Source: Crotophaga sulcirostris
Taxonomy: Eukaryota; Chordata; Aves; Cuculiformes; Crotophagidae
Direction: 5' to 3'
Assembly: GCA_013397455.1 (NCBI GenBank)
Contig: VYZB01000375.1
Coordinates: 318,960 to 382,959 of the forward strand
DNA length: 64,000 nucleotides
Shown here: positions 46,993 to 59,290 of the stretch, one piece after another
How the letters are laid out: every line of letters starts with the position of its first letter
How positions within the stretch are numbered: position 1 is the stretch's first letter
Notes under the pieces: model-generated
Databases searched by the model: none
Told to the model about the DNA's origin: nothing
Seen by the model: the letters and a program-made list of their open reading frames with translations, nothing else
Translations under genes and position numbers: made by a program

Positions 46993-48909
46993 AAAATACA
47001 TGGAGTGATCTCCACTAAAACGGTGTAAATCTAGAGGAAAGATTGTGGATTTACAACAGGGATCAGAGTCTGACCCATGATTCTTTGGTTCCTTATGTGT
47101 TTGCACAAGAGGAAGAGTAGGTTAGTGGTGCGTATTGATTCCACCATGGGACAATGAGGAAAACCATGAAAGGTATCCTAGCAGAACTACACTACAGATT
47201 GTGTGAGCAGCTACCACTACTCAATGGGCAATAAATTAATACAATATGTAAAACAAGAAGAAATCCTTGTCAGTTACAATCTGCTTGCCAAATATCTGAG
47301 GAGGCTGTAGAAGCTTTTTGATCCTCTTCTGTATTCCTCAATACTCATGAAAAGTAGTGCTATCAGGGCTAAACAATAAAAAAAAAAGAAACAAACAAAC
47401 AAAAAAGAGACTGCAAAAATCAAAACTATGGTACTGCTTTGTACTTATAGCAAGTTTCCTTTATTTCATTCAGTCTGGATGGGTGTTCCTTGAAAATGCT
47501 GTGAAAGTACAACACCAGCTTTAACATGTTTTTATTTTTAACTGTGGAAGCCTGTAAAGCGAGGCAGCAACCAGCTCCTTCAGCAGTCATGTTTTATTAA
47601 CCTTTCTTCCCTTCTGTGTTTCTACCAAATACATTTTGTTACCTGGATGTGAGTTATGCTTACAAGGGGTGTTGTTAAGGTGCAAATATCGACAGATGCT
47701 GTGTAAGTTCACTGCTAGTGGTGTAACCTGGAGGGTCACAGCTTCTACATCTTCTAGAGAGTTTCTTCACTTGATGCAGAGACCTGTTTCTCAAGGACTC
47801 CTCATAGGGCAATATCCAAAAACCCTGAAGTACAGTCTCAAGGGTAGGTACCTATTCTCTCTCTGTCATTAAAAGTCTCAGATGCAGTTTCTGTCTCTCT
47901 TTAATCCCCACATAAGCCTTGAGTTACCAGACTGAGCTGCAAAGGCAATGGGAGTTTTCATTCTGCCTGTGCAGAATATTCTCTGTATTTCTTACAGCCA
48001 TTCTACCAACTGAGATTCATTCTATCTATATCCATCTCAAAATAGATGGACATCCTGCACAGAGCAAATCTTTCCCTCATCTAAGTTACTTGTCTCCCCC
48101 TTGCCTCTGTTCCTTGTTTTCATTCCTACACGCAACCCTGGCATAAGACTCTTTTGGACAGAAAATAAAATCCTTTAACAACTCCACCAACCTAGAAGAC
48201 TCACTGGGGAGGAAACGGGAAACCTCTTCCCCTTCACTCTTGCTACCAGCAGCTGAATCAATGGAGGTCATTATATTCCTTGCCCAAGAAGTCAAGGGGT
48301 CAGGAAAGAGCAGCTTTGTTGAGGAGTTGCTCCAGCCCGATATTATGGATTTGAACAATGAAAACAGAGTCGAATTGTGAGAACCCATGTGAGATTATTT
48401 AAGGCAAGATAAAGTCATTTTAGTCATTGCTATTGCAAGAGGGCTTTGGATCATGAAGGGCACCCCTCTAGTCAGATCTCTGGATAGGATTAGTGCATGG
48501 AGCAGGGCAGGAGAAGAGAGCAGAAGCGATGCTGAGACAGAGCTGCCAGAGCTCTGAGCAATGAAAATTCACTTCCAAGGGTGTAGGTGGATGACTAGGT
48601 GATACCATTTGGGTGTCCCCCCTCATATCGAAGGGCAAGATGGATGAGAAAGAGGGATTTAAGATGATTTTTTTGCTGACTCCAGGAAACTTCTAACTCG
48701 TCCTGGGGAAACATTGCTCCCTTAGGTCAAGGCAGTCACTCTTGGGCTGTCAGGAGAGGAAGTTGTGGTTCTTTTCATTCCTTTAATTACCTGTCTTGCT
48801 TTCCCAGGCTGAGGCATCAGCTACTCCTGCAGCAAGCACAGACCTGCTCCTCTCAGAGGTCCACCTCTGTCCTGGCATCCTTCCTGGACAACAGAATCAC
48901 TTGGAAAAG
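46993..48909. other. unique non-coding sequence
   Basis: No repeat or exon recognised. A 100-codon minus frame at 48086-48388 has no recognisable domain. A-rich run with (AAAC) units at 47380-47408. Confidence 0.4.
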
Positions 48910-49142
48910 TCTTTCTTTTCTTTCTTTTTTCCTTCCTTTATTTCTTTCTTTCTCTCTTCCTTTCTCTCTTTCTTTCTTCCTTCCTTTCTTTCTTTATCTC
49001 TCTCTCTCTTTCTCTCTTTCTTTCTTTCTTTAGCTCTTTCTTTAGCTCTTTCTTTCTTTCCTTCTTTCTTTCCTTCTTTCTTTTTTCTTTTCTTCCTTCC
49101 TTCTTCCCTTCTTTCTTTTATTTTTTTCTTCTTCTTTTTTCC
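48910..49142. repeat. 233-bp polypyrimidine microsatellite (CTTT/CCTT/CTCT)n
   Basis: Almost pure C/T on the plus strand, with about seven purines. It is built from interspersed CTTT, CCTT and CT units. The apparent minus frame here (EKKK/ERKK-rich, 48897-49217) and the plus frame (SFFL-rich) are by-products of the composition, not genes. Confidence 0.95.
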
Positions 49143-51400
49143 ATTATAAAATCCTGAGAACTCGACATTCTGAACATTTTTTGGGTTTGGAAATTGCTGT
49201 GGTAAAGGTGAGCACATTCGAAGTAATCTTCCTAGGAATAGCTCCAGTTTGAGTCATTGGTATTTTACAATATCTCTAAAAATGAAAAACATTTCCTCAA
49301 TAATTCCCAGTTTCCTCTCACTGTGATTACTTTAACTTGCTTTCAAAGACAGTGGGAAGTTTCATGACCTTATGAGAAAATGTTTCATCTTGGTGATATG
49401 TGAGTTTTTCTCTTTGTCTAGAAAACAAGTAGATCCACTCTTATAAATCTCTTTTGAAGTTTGTAATGGAGCATGCAAAGAGAGGTGCACCTGGATTCAT
49501 CCAATGTTTCTTTCAGTTTCATGTCAAAGCATCCTTCACTGTGGAGCCCTTATTGGTCCCTTATCTCTCTCCATTTGCTCTCCTTTGCATTTTTAAGTCT
49601 CTCTTAAATATGTCCCACTAAAAAACCCCAAATTAAATTATATATCTAAACCCAGGGCAGCAGGAAAGTGCACCTTCCTCCTTAGACACAGATACACGTG
49701 TTCCAGCAGAACTTTGATGTGTGACCACAACCTTTGGCAGATACAAGGCAAAGCATGGTTAGACCATAATGGAGTAGGACACATGATTTCATTTTCTGCT
49801 GTTTAGCTGAAAAATAGGAATTTATTTGGATGTGGCAGGCCTGGTCATATGTCAAAGTCCTGTGTTAACACAAGAACAAATTATTTTAAAGAGATCAGTG
49901 ACGTTTTCTACATGACTTAGAGGAAGTTGCCCTGATTTTTTTAAAAGGGAAACAACAAATTGTGAAGGTGTTTGCTTGATGGGATCTTCCCACTATTCAG
50001 TTTTCTAAACAAGGATTCTGCATTGGTTAAATGTGGCTAAATTTTTTTGGAAGCTCTGGACTGATTTTTTTTCAAGGTATTGAGGCACCCCAAATTGGAA
50101 GTTAGTCATTGAAGTACTTTTGAAAATCCCGTTAGATCTCTGATATCTATCTTTAGGCGTCTCATTACTTTTAAAAATGTTGTCCCTGGTGCCAATGAAA
50201 ATTGGATCTTTTGCATGCATAAGTTCTGTTCCACAAAACGTGTAAAAGTTACGTGCATTTTGGTATTACAAAGGAATAAAAATCGTAAAAGTTGAAAGAT
50301 ATCAGCTGTCAAGTTAATCTCAATCACAAAACAACACAATCACAGGTTTTTTTGTTGCTTTGTTTCACTTTCTAAAATTCCTGTAATTATATGCAATTAC
50401 CTATTATGCTGGAAATTGTTTCTCCTAGACAAAGAATCTGATTTTTTTTAACTGTACAAAATATGCAATTTAAAAAAGTGAGCAGTTTGAGTGTGGAGAA
50501 AATCGAGTCTACAGCTGTAGGATTTTGCTATGCTTTTAGTATCAAATCACAAAACCCATTACATTATTTATCCTACAGGCAGGCCTTGTGCTGCAAACAC
50601 TGAATACAATTGCATACCCTAGGAAAAGAAATGTGTGCTTTTTAATTGCCCCTGATTTAAACAACGCTTAATTTCATTAGACTTTCTCTTTTTTTTTTTA
50701 ATATGGGAAATCAAAACAATTTATTTTCAAGCATGAATATGAACCACTGATCTTCTATAAATCCTATAGCTTGTGCATTACACTGTATGTAAAAATATGC
50801 ATATGCTTATGCATATGCATATACTTATGCACAGATACACATAGAACAAAAATGTATAATTTATATTAGACGTGCACATGCGCAGGCACACAAGCATGTG
50901 CACATGTGCAGAAGAAAACAGAAAATACCCTTTTTCTTTTTTATTGCTGTAGCAACTCAAAAACCATGAGTTTGCATGATTCAAAACCTAAATCCCAGTA
51001 AAGTCATACTTTTGTCTGGTGGTTGAAATATCTTGGGCTTGTCATAGCCTATACTTCAAATTATTGAGTCATAAAATTACTTTTTTTTCAGTGATTTTTT
51101 TTTTAAATGCTGCTTTACTTCAGCAATTGGAAAACTCTGAGCAAGCTGTAGGTAGGAGGGTAAGTTTCAGTGTGCATTCATGGGATGCTGGAGAGAGAAT
51201 AATTTCTGTTTTGGTAGAGCACACATTTCATCCCCAGTAACTCCAGCAGGGTTGATGCAGGTTTATCACAGGAAAAAAATCTTTGAATAATGCTGTTATG
51301 CCATGTTGCATATTGAGGAGCTTTAAACCTGAACAATTTAATCTTGAACCTTTCCCAACTGGAAATGATGGCGGTGATTGTTGACAACCAAATTATTTAG
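49143..51400. other. unique AT-rich sequence
   Basis: Unrecognised. It contains homeodomain/POU-like words at 50381-50405 (CTGTAATTATATGCAATTAC) and an alternating purine-pyrimidine stretch, listed separately. Short minus frames at 50005-50339 have no domain. Confidence 0.4.
50791..50912. repeat. alternating purine-pyrimidine low-complexity stretch
   Basis: ATATGCATATGCTTATGCAT-type sequence at 50795-50832 and CGTGCACATGCGCAGGCACA with further CACATGTGCA at 50871-50910. Purine and pyrimidine alternate for most of both blocks. Confidence 0.75.
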
Positions 51401-51559
51401 TTGGTTTAAGTCACTTCAAGGCTTGATTCTGCACAAAGCAGCTTTGGTCCTTGCTTTAAGCAGAGCCTAAGTTAAGTGTCTTATCGAAATCCACTTATTT
51501 AAACCAGCTTTTCGCGTAGCATTGGGCCTTCTTTGCAAAAGATTCTCCTAATTTGAGAT

Positions 51560-52140
51560 CTCTCATAGCCAAAATGTTAAATACCAGCAGCGCTCATCGG
51601 AGTTGTACAATTCCTGTTGGTTTTACAGTAAGCAAAAAAGCCAGGTGTTTAGTTAACAGGAAAGTATTTTGTATGCTTTGCCCTGACTTCATCTCACTCA
51701 GATAATCCGACCCTGTCAGGATGTTTATTTTGTTTTCACACAATAGTGCATTTGTCCAAGGTTCTAGGTAAGATGGAAGATATTGGCGGGGTGAAAATAG
51801 GTTGCAACAGAGATGTGAGCTTTGTCCTTTGTCCTTTCAAAGGGTTAAAACTGAGAAAAAAAAAAAGGAGAAGGAGAGAAAAAAAAAAGTTAGTGTTTTC
51901 TGTCCATTAAAGAGAGTATTCTGCTCTGAAACCGAATTGGTCATGCATTCTTCCTGCGTTTCCTGGCAGAGAGGGGACTGAGTGCAGCACCTGCCTTCCC
52001 TGCGTGCCCGTCCCGCTCCCTCGCCGCCCTCGCCCCACTGGATCTGTCACTTATTACCCCACTCACTTACAGGACCAAAGGAGCTTTGAGACGCCGGTTT
52101 CCCTTAGTTGACTCCATATGAAATTCCTCCTGGAGTATAG
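51560..52140 (+). promoter_or_regulatory. candidate promoter/regulatory region with SOX/TCF-like motifs and a small CpG cluster
   Basis: Non-repetitive sequence ahead of an exon candidate. At 51820-51844 there are two overlapping CTTTGTC words followed by the palindrome CCTTTCAAAGG (SOX-like and TCF/LEF-like cores). TTGGCGGGG at 51784 is a GC-box/E2F-like word. From about 51990 to 52035 a C-rich stretch holds about six CpGs (TGCGTGCCCGTCCCGCTCCC, TCGCCGCCCTCGCCCC), next to a CACCTG E-box at 51987. No TATA box is evident. Regulatory function is inferred, not shown. Confidence 0.3.
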
Positions 52141-52147
52141 CTGGAAT

Positions 52148-52223
52148 CTGTCGGTCTTTTTTTTTTTTCCCCTGTCTCTTTTTTTTTCTGTCGGTTTTTT
52201 TTTTTTTTTCTCCGTCTTTGCAG
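52148..52223 (+). other. polypyrimidine tract with strong 3' splice-site signal
   Basis: CTGTCGGT followed by a T/C run occurs twice, 40 bases apart (52148 and 52188). The second run leads into TCTCCGTCTTTGCAG, an excellent acceptor ending at 52223. The tract looks like a two-copy near-duplication of a T-rich unit. Confidence 0.45.
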
Positions 52224-52339
52224 AACAAAACTGAACTTCACTTGTATAGGAGAAGACACTTCCACTAAAAATATTTCTCTGCTTTGGTCTCAGATTTAAG
52301 GAGAAAAAAACCCAAGATGCTTAGCAGCAGACATTTCTG
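52224..52339 (+). CDS. candidate exon with translation start (hypothetical, 5' UTR plus first codons)
   Basis: A 116-base segment bounded by a consensus acceptor (TTTGCAG at 52217-52223) and a consensus donor (CTG|GTATGT, exon edge 52339). It contains an ATG at 52317 with A at -3. The coding part would be seven codons (MLSSRHF) plus two bases, leaving phase 2. The rest would be 5' untranslated. If splicing does not occur, the frame ends at TAA three codons past the donor. I do not recognise the start, and I found no convincing next exon before 64000. It could be the 5' end of a rightward gene with a long first intron, or a chance pairing of splice-like sites. Confidence 0.25.
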
Positions 52340-55272
52340 GTATGTTAATTAAATGTCAGTAATTTCTTTAAAAAGCCAATTATTTTCTCCAAAATAAATT
52401 TACTAAAACTTCCACTTTGAGATAGAAATGTTTCCTTTTCTCTGAATGCTGAACTGTTACAATCTGATAAAGACCTAAAAGGGGTAGTTTCTAAAATAAT
52501 TTCTAGAAAATAAGCATTTATTTATGAGCCCTTAATGCTGCTTTATTCCATTTCAGTGTTACGCAGAAGTGCTTTCTTGGGACTTAATCCATCTCCCAAG
52601 CATCTCCCCAGTTCAAGGTCCATATTCTACAGCCTGAACTCTCCCATGGCCCAGTAGGAGAAAGAAGAAAGGCAGTAGGTGCCCCATCCTTCCCATGCCT
52701 CTACTCCAGGACAATTTTTGGGGAAGCAGGCTGTAAGATATGCGGGTGATACAGATTAGGTGGCATGGATTGCGTGATATAAGGTCACCTCTAGTAGAGG
52801 CAGGTGAGGTTATTCATTTTTATGGAGAATTTGTGGAAAAGGAAAATATATGTCATTCCATTTGAAGGACAAAACTTTTTTTTATTTCAACGGTCATGTT
52901 AAATCGAAAGGAAAGAAACCAGGAAATGTCTTTGGCCGCATTCGTATTGATGGCATGTTTTAATTTTGCTTTTTCTTTTTTAAATCAAAAACAAAGGAGA
53001 TTTTCAAATGCAGAAAATTCAAGTCTTTTACTTGAGTATGTCAGAAATCAAACTGACTGTTGGAAGAAGTGTCTATGGACACTGTAGTAAAATAACTTGG
53101 AGGGTGATGAATCTATATGTGCAATAAAAGATATGTGAAAAGAAAAATTTTTCCTATTCGGATGTTATAGTGTGTTCTTTTAGAGCTTATAAAATGTTGT
53201 CAACACTGTTGGCTGAAAAGGACTGGAGGAGAATCACTCTCTGTCTCACTGGAAGAGGGCTGAAGGCTTTCAAGTGCTTGTTTGCCAGAAGAAAAAGGGG
53301 AACAGAAAGTTGGCTGCAGGTGGATCCTATTAACCCTGTAATAACATGTGTCAACAAGCAGCAATTCCGAAAATTTTGAAAGGATTTACCCAGTGTCTCA
53401 GCTGCATTTTCCCATCTTGTAGTGAGTACGTGTGCCATGGTCGTATCTCCTGGGCAATGGAAGCAGCTAAGGAGAGGAATACCCAGGTATAGCTCTTCTA
53501 CCACAAAATTGCCAAGTCTCTGGTGGGTTCATATTGGAGTGAAACAAAATTTAAAAAAAGTTAAATGATTAAACTCTGAAATATGTCACTTCAGAGGAAA
53601 ATATGCCTGCATTGTCCTCTGGAATATTCATCTTCAGGGATCACCTATTGCTTTTTATCTGCATGTATTTTCTTGGGATTTTTTTTTCAATGAAGTAGTG
53701 AGTGCGCGCACACCACCAACCCCACTAATGTTATTTAATTTTTGTACGCTTGAGGGGCACTTTCTCTGATGAGATCCAGTTGTGTCCATTTTGGTGCTGC
53801 CAAGCCTTTGGCAATCTGTTTATATTAATGAAAGGTGCTCCTTGTAACCAAATCCTCTTTCCTGGGGGTAACCCATTCTCCACCTCCAGAACCATCCCCA
53901 GGAAGACACTAGGCTGAAAGATAGACTGCTCTTAAATAATTTTGTCCTTGCTGCTCAGATTGATATCTATGAACAGATGTTAACTATAAGGAAAGCAATA
54001 GTTGAAATGCAGATGGTACGGAAAATATCTGTGTAGATTCAATCTGTATTGCTTTTTATAATACTCAACACTGTTTTCATTGAAAGGCTGGGTCTATAAG
54101 AACACATCACAAGGTTTTAAACAGAACACCCCTACCCCCTTGTGGCATAATGGCATTTCTGGAATGGAAATAAAACTGCATGAAAATTGCTTTCTTGGGT
54201 TATCAAAAGGACCTTAAGCAGGTGATGAAGCAACCCTGGACAGCTGTTCCTTTCCTTGCTTAAACTGAGCTCTCTAGGGCTCAGCCCAACTATTCATGCG
54301 GTGCCCTACAACGAGCACTCAGATTTTTGCTAAAGAAATCAAACCAACAAAACCACCAGACAGAAGCTGAAGAGCTGGTATTTTTTTGGCTTATACCCAC
54401 TTGTTTGTTTTCCTTTCTGCTGTGTTTTAAATGTCAATCCTTGCCACTGAACCAGCTCGGCTTTTGCCCATGTATTATGCAGAGGGTTATGGTGCATCAT
54501 GTTTCCAGGGCATGGCATGTGGTGGAAGGTTGATTGGATGATATTTTCACACACTGCAAGGTCACAGTGAGCAATAAAAGTCATCTCAAACAGATTTCAG
54601 CACAGATGCCCAAACTGGCCAGATCAGAGTACTCCTTTCTTTATGCAACGGCAAAGTTACTGGATCTACTTGTAAGTGAAGCAGCATTATTATCCAGCAT
54701 TATTTACATTAATAGGGTAAATGTTATTAAACATGAAAAGATATCTCAAAATCTCACCATAAATTTCATTCTCAGTTATTCTTTTATTGTATATATTGAA
54801 TAAAGAAACTTAGGGAGGGAAAGTTTTTCAGAGTTTAAAATCAGAGCTATTTTTCTTGTATCCACACAAAAGGCTGAGTATGTCCATTATCAAGACTGAA
54901 CTTTCAACAGTGGCAACTAATTTAGGACACCTTCATACCTTGTTTCTGATTTTACAGAGGTCAGTTTTGACTCTCAAAGCAGTACAAATCCATAGTTTGT
55001 CAGCTAGGGGATGAGCTGTGGATGGGTCCTCAGAACTTTTTGAAATGATTGCCCTAAGATGTCTAACTCTGACCATTCAGATGCTCTTTTACAATATTTC
55101 CTTATCAAAGAATTTGAGGTTTGTGGTTTTTTTATTTTTATTTTATGAGGTTTTTAATTTTTTTTGAAGCATTATCTAACATGAATTCAGTATTAGAGAG
55201 AACCTGGGAGCAATCTCTAATGTTAATTTACTAATCTCAGTAGCTCTGGTTCCTTTCCAGATTTTTGCTATA
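52340..55272. other. unique sequence (candidate intron of the exon at 52224-52339)
   Basis: No repeat family and no further exon recognised. A 105-codon minus frame (53187-53504) and a plus frame over the same bases (53170-53379) lack domain or splice support. Confidence 0.4.
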
Positions 55273-55530
55273 CATAGAATCATAGAATCATAGAATGGTT
55301 TGAGTTGGAAGGGACCTTAAAGCCCAGACAGTTTCAACACCCTGCCATGGGCAGGAACATCTTCCACTGCATCAGGTTGCTCATTGCTTCATCCAACCTG
55401 GCCTTAAATATCTCTAGGGATGGGGCATCCACGACTTCTCTGGGCAACCTGTGCCAGTGTTGCATCACCCTCACAGTAAAAAATTTCTTCCTAGTATCTA
55501 ACCTAAATCTACCTTCTTTCAGCTTTAAAA
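55273..55530 (-). mobile_element. CR1 LINE 3' fragment, ATTCTATG-type tail (minus strand)
   Basis: The left edge has three complementary octamers (CATAGAATCATAGAATCATA), then GGTTTGAGTTGGAAGGGACC, CCCTGCCATGGGCAGGAACA, the terminal ORF2 region (CATCCAACCTGGCCTTAAAT) and CAGTAAAAAATTTCTTCCTA up to the codons for NLNLPSF read in the opposite frame. A canonical avian CR1, degenerate and 5'-truncated. A short A-run borders the 5' edge. Confidence 0.92.
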
Positions 55531-58500
55531 CACAAAAAAAAAATCTTAGACCAATTTAAAAACCATACATGTTTGGTGTCTTTCAAAATCTTCCTGTCCA
55601 AAACATGAAAATTTGCAGATAAAATATTGAGGACATAATTTTTATACGGGCTACCCTAAAGGTTCAGAAACCAGAAAGCAAATAACATGAACCCAGAGTG
55701 TACTTCTTTATTAAGGATTATTTTTGCTGAAATAAGGCCATACTTTTTGAGATTTGACTTATAAGAGTGCTTGAGCTTCAAGATATCACAGTCTACCTGC
55801 CATCCACAAGGTGTTCTTTTCATGGAGGATGATCTTTGATTTTGCACTGCATCTATTTATACAGCAGCTGCATATGTGGTACTTTGCCCTAATGCATATA
55901 GCTCAGAGAAACCAATATGAACAGCAACTTTGACTTCTTCTTTCCTTTTTTTAATGCCCAAGAGTTAAGAATAAATGTAGGTCTTACTGGGAACACCAAT
56001 GTCCTTCTATTCTCAGAGAATATTACCAGAGAATAAAGAATATGTTAAAATATTTACTGAGAAATTTTGCTTTCCCATCTTATTAACTAACCCATGACTG
56101 TAGTTTTTGGACATTATTAATCATGCAATTAAAGTATTAGCTAGGGTTTTTTCCCCTTTATTTATAAATTACCCAAAGAACATCCCATTCTTCCTTCTAA
56201 AAATCTACCTATCTGAGATTTGGATTAGAGGAAAAACAGATTTTCTGCCTACGCATGTCATGTTGGGATTGAAGTTTAGAAAGATAAAGACTGTTTTTTC
56301 CCCAAAATATGTATAGAAAACCTATCACAGGTAGGGACTGGAGTGGTTTGATGGAATTTGCTGATACCACTGCCACTCCCATGTACTGCACATGGCTCTA
56401 TATGCAGTTGCAGCACACAAAGACCATTACCTATCTGAGAGGAAGGGAGAAAAGAAAGCAATTTCACAATTTTGGAGCCTGCACACCATGGAAGACAGGA
56501 ATGGATTGTTTCCATGATAGGACCAGGCTGGGATATCATTCTCATCAGTCATCCATTCCTGATTTCTGGATAGATGAAGCAGTTTTCTGGACTCTGGTTT
56601 AAGTCCCATCACACACATTGTACTTAAAGAATACTGTCGGCACTGTCATATCCCAACCCTGGAGAAGAAGCTGCTTTCATTTTTGCATTAAACAAGACAA
56701 CAGGAAAAAGAAAAGATGAAGCAGTGGAAGTTCTTGTAACATTTCTTCTTTTTGAGTGTGTATAAATAAATGCAACACATGGCAAGGGCCAGTTGTGTTC
56801 TCCTGAATGGGACATTAACAGATGATGGCCTGTCAGAGAAAGCACAAACTGTCCTATTTTTGGGTCTGAAGGTCTCTCTTAAATTGTGTCAACCACTATG
56901 TTAAACCATAGATTTGCTTTCTTGCCTAGACCTATACCTTGGTGGTGTCGATTGGAGAGGGATGAAGAGTCTTATTGTAAGTGTAAAAATCATTTAAGCA
57001 TCTTTGTGGTTTCATTTAGAGGGGAATTACTGAAAAATAAGCAAACTGTGTATTTAGCATGTGGTCCCCTCTCCAAGCTGAATTCCTCACATTATTTTAC
57101 CTGCTCTACGCTGCTGAATAGCACAGCTCATTGCCCTTCAAAGGAGGAATCACTCTGACTTCTGCTGTACCTGTGGCTTGACTTATTGGTGGTTTCCGAT
57201 ACAAAAGTCACTATGAAGAGTTGATTCAAAGAACAATCACTAACACACATACCCTAAGATTTTCAGTATGTCACTCTCCTCAAAATCTATTTCACTCCTA
57301 CTATTTGTCTGCTCTTCACTGCTCAGCATCTGAGCATCCAGAAAGGGTACTGGAGCCATGTGCTTGAAGTTTAGATGGATGATCTTATTTCCTAAATGCT
57401 CAATGAGATGTTAAAAGGAATAGCCTAAAGTCTGGCTGTGCTATTCCTTAAATCCTTATGAAGCAGAAGCACGCAAAAGAAACCCAGCTTAGATTGTTAT
57501 TCATTTTCAGAAAGGGAAAAGAGTTAATTTAACGTAATAATTCATTCAGATCTAGTTAACGTGTTCCTGTTTGAAACATTGCATTGCACTATTAAACAGC
57601 TTCTTCAGAGGTGACTGAATTGCACTGATGGATGACTTGATATTTTAATATATTGGGTAAAAAAGCTTTCAATTTCTTTTATCATGAAATATGAGATAGT
57701 AAAGTTGGATATTCTTCTCTGCTGCCTTACTCAGGAAACTGGTTCAGCAATGAGGATGTAGGTGAATCAAATATTTGTAATGTTGTTTGAGAACTTGTCT
57801 CCAATTGATTTAAAAAATCTCTCTAGGGGTAGTTTCTTAAATTAAACTTAATGATAGCATGCATCAGTTAAGATCTATTAGATCCAGGAGACACGATAAC
57901 ATTTATTAAAATGATGGGTTTTGCACTTGCACTGTTTATAAAGTTTAAACATATTTTTTCAATTAACCTACCCCCCTTCTTAGCAATGCAGAAGCACTTA
58001 ATAACAAAGATAATGAGAACTTCCTTTGAAGTAGTCACAGGAATGTTCACATCAGTTATTTTGACATGTAAATAGCACCTCTTGTTCCTCTTCATTCCCC
58101 ATGTAACCCATAGCTCTGCTGTCTCGGGCTGTGGAGTTGTCCTTTCCACTGTTTGAACCCCAGTGGGTGGAAAAGCCATGAGACACAAAAAGGTTTGAGA
58201 CAGTGATCTTGCCTACTTGTTTATGGGGAACACTCCACCACTCATTTGTATAATCAACATTATTCTGGCAAAAGATTTAATGTGTTAAATGAGTGTAAAC
58301 TGCTCATGGCATGGTGTTGCCTTCACCTGAGGTTGCTCAATGTGCAACTTAATGGATCCAAATCTTGGTCTGGGCTTCAGACTCTGCCAAAAACCAGCAT
58401 GATTTGAGACCCTTGGCGCTTTTGGTTAAGAAGCCTTTGGCATCTCTCACGAGTGGTGTGAGAAATTAAACAATGGAACCACAACCAAATTAAAGCTGCT

Positions 58501-58859
58501 CATATAAACATCTCTCCACTTTCTGTGAGGTTGCCATTTTTGTCACTATCTTGTGTTCTGTATTTCCAAGACAAGGCTTTAAGAGAGATCCCCTTGGGCT
58601 TTCATGTCAGCCTTTCAGTAGCAAACAAGACCTAGTTTGAAACAAACAAAGAAAAAAATCTGGAAGGTTTGAAAACCTTTTCAGGGTATAAACCAACTTC
58701 TATCTCACTAGCTTTCAACCACTGAGGCACAGCAGGGATGAAGTTTGTACCTGGAAAGCACTGTTCACATAGTACCATGTATTTGTGTATATGCAATATA
58801 TAGAATCAGAATAAATGCCAACATGAGCTCTGAACCATCGAGTTGGTGATATAAAGGAT
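55531..58859. other. long unique AT-rich sequence
   Basis: Unrecognised. Frames at 56276-56602 overlap on three frames and both strands (up to 97 codons) without domain content, so they are probably chance. Confidence 0.4.
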
Positions 58860-59290
58860 AGATTTGAGAGGAGAAGTAGGAGAAAGCAAAACGTGGATGC
58901 TGAATGAGGAAGCAAGGAGAGAGCTTGAAAATGCAGAAAGAAATCTGCAAGGTCTGGAGAAACGAACGAACAAACAAGAAGTTGACAAGGGGGGAGCTGA
59001 GGATGAGGAGAAGAAAGCAGTAGTTCAAGGAAAGAAGGAGCAAAAAAGGGCAGAGAAGGCAGCGGCACTGCTAAGATATTGAGGTAGGGACACGGAGGTA
59101 GGAGGTGGTGAAAGGTAGTGAAAGGTAGGAGCATGTGAGGTTGGGGAATACGAAGGAAGAGATGCAGGTGTGGAGAAAGCAGCAGGGTCTGGGGAAGAGG
59201 AACAGTTCATGAATGACAAGGAAGAAAGAAGATGAAGTTATGGAGACAGCAGCACCGAGGTTTCCTTTGGGAAGGAAGGGACTCCTCATG
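58860..59290. repeat. purine-rich (G/A) stretch
   Basis: About 430 bases strongly enriched in A and G on the plus strand, without a simple tandem unit. The plus frame at 58864-59082 gives a Glu/Lys/Arg-rich peptide (EEARRELENAERNLQGLEKR), and the minus frames give Ser/Phe/Leu/Pro-rich peptides. All are what this composition would produce. It has no start or splice context that would support a gene. Confidence 0.6.

Noticed and set aside
48796..49217. Phe/Ser/Leu-rich plus frame and Lys/Glu/Arg-rich minus frame of over 100 codons
   Set aside because: Both are translations of the polypyrimidine microsatellite at 48910-49142.
56276..56618. Overlapping frames of 60-97 codons on both strands, including a 97-codon plus frame
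   Set aside because: Three overlapping frames in both directions without domains, splice sites or compositional shift are best explained by chance.
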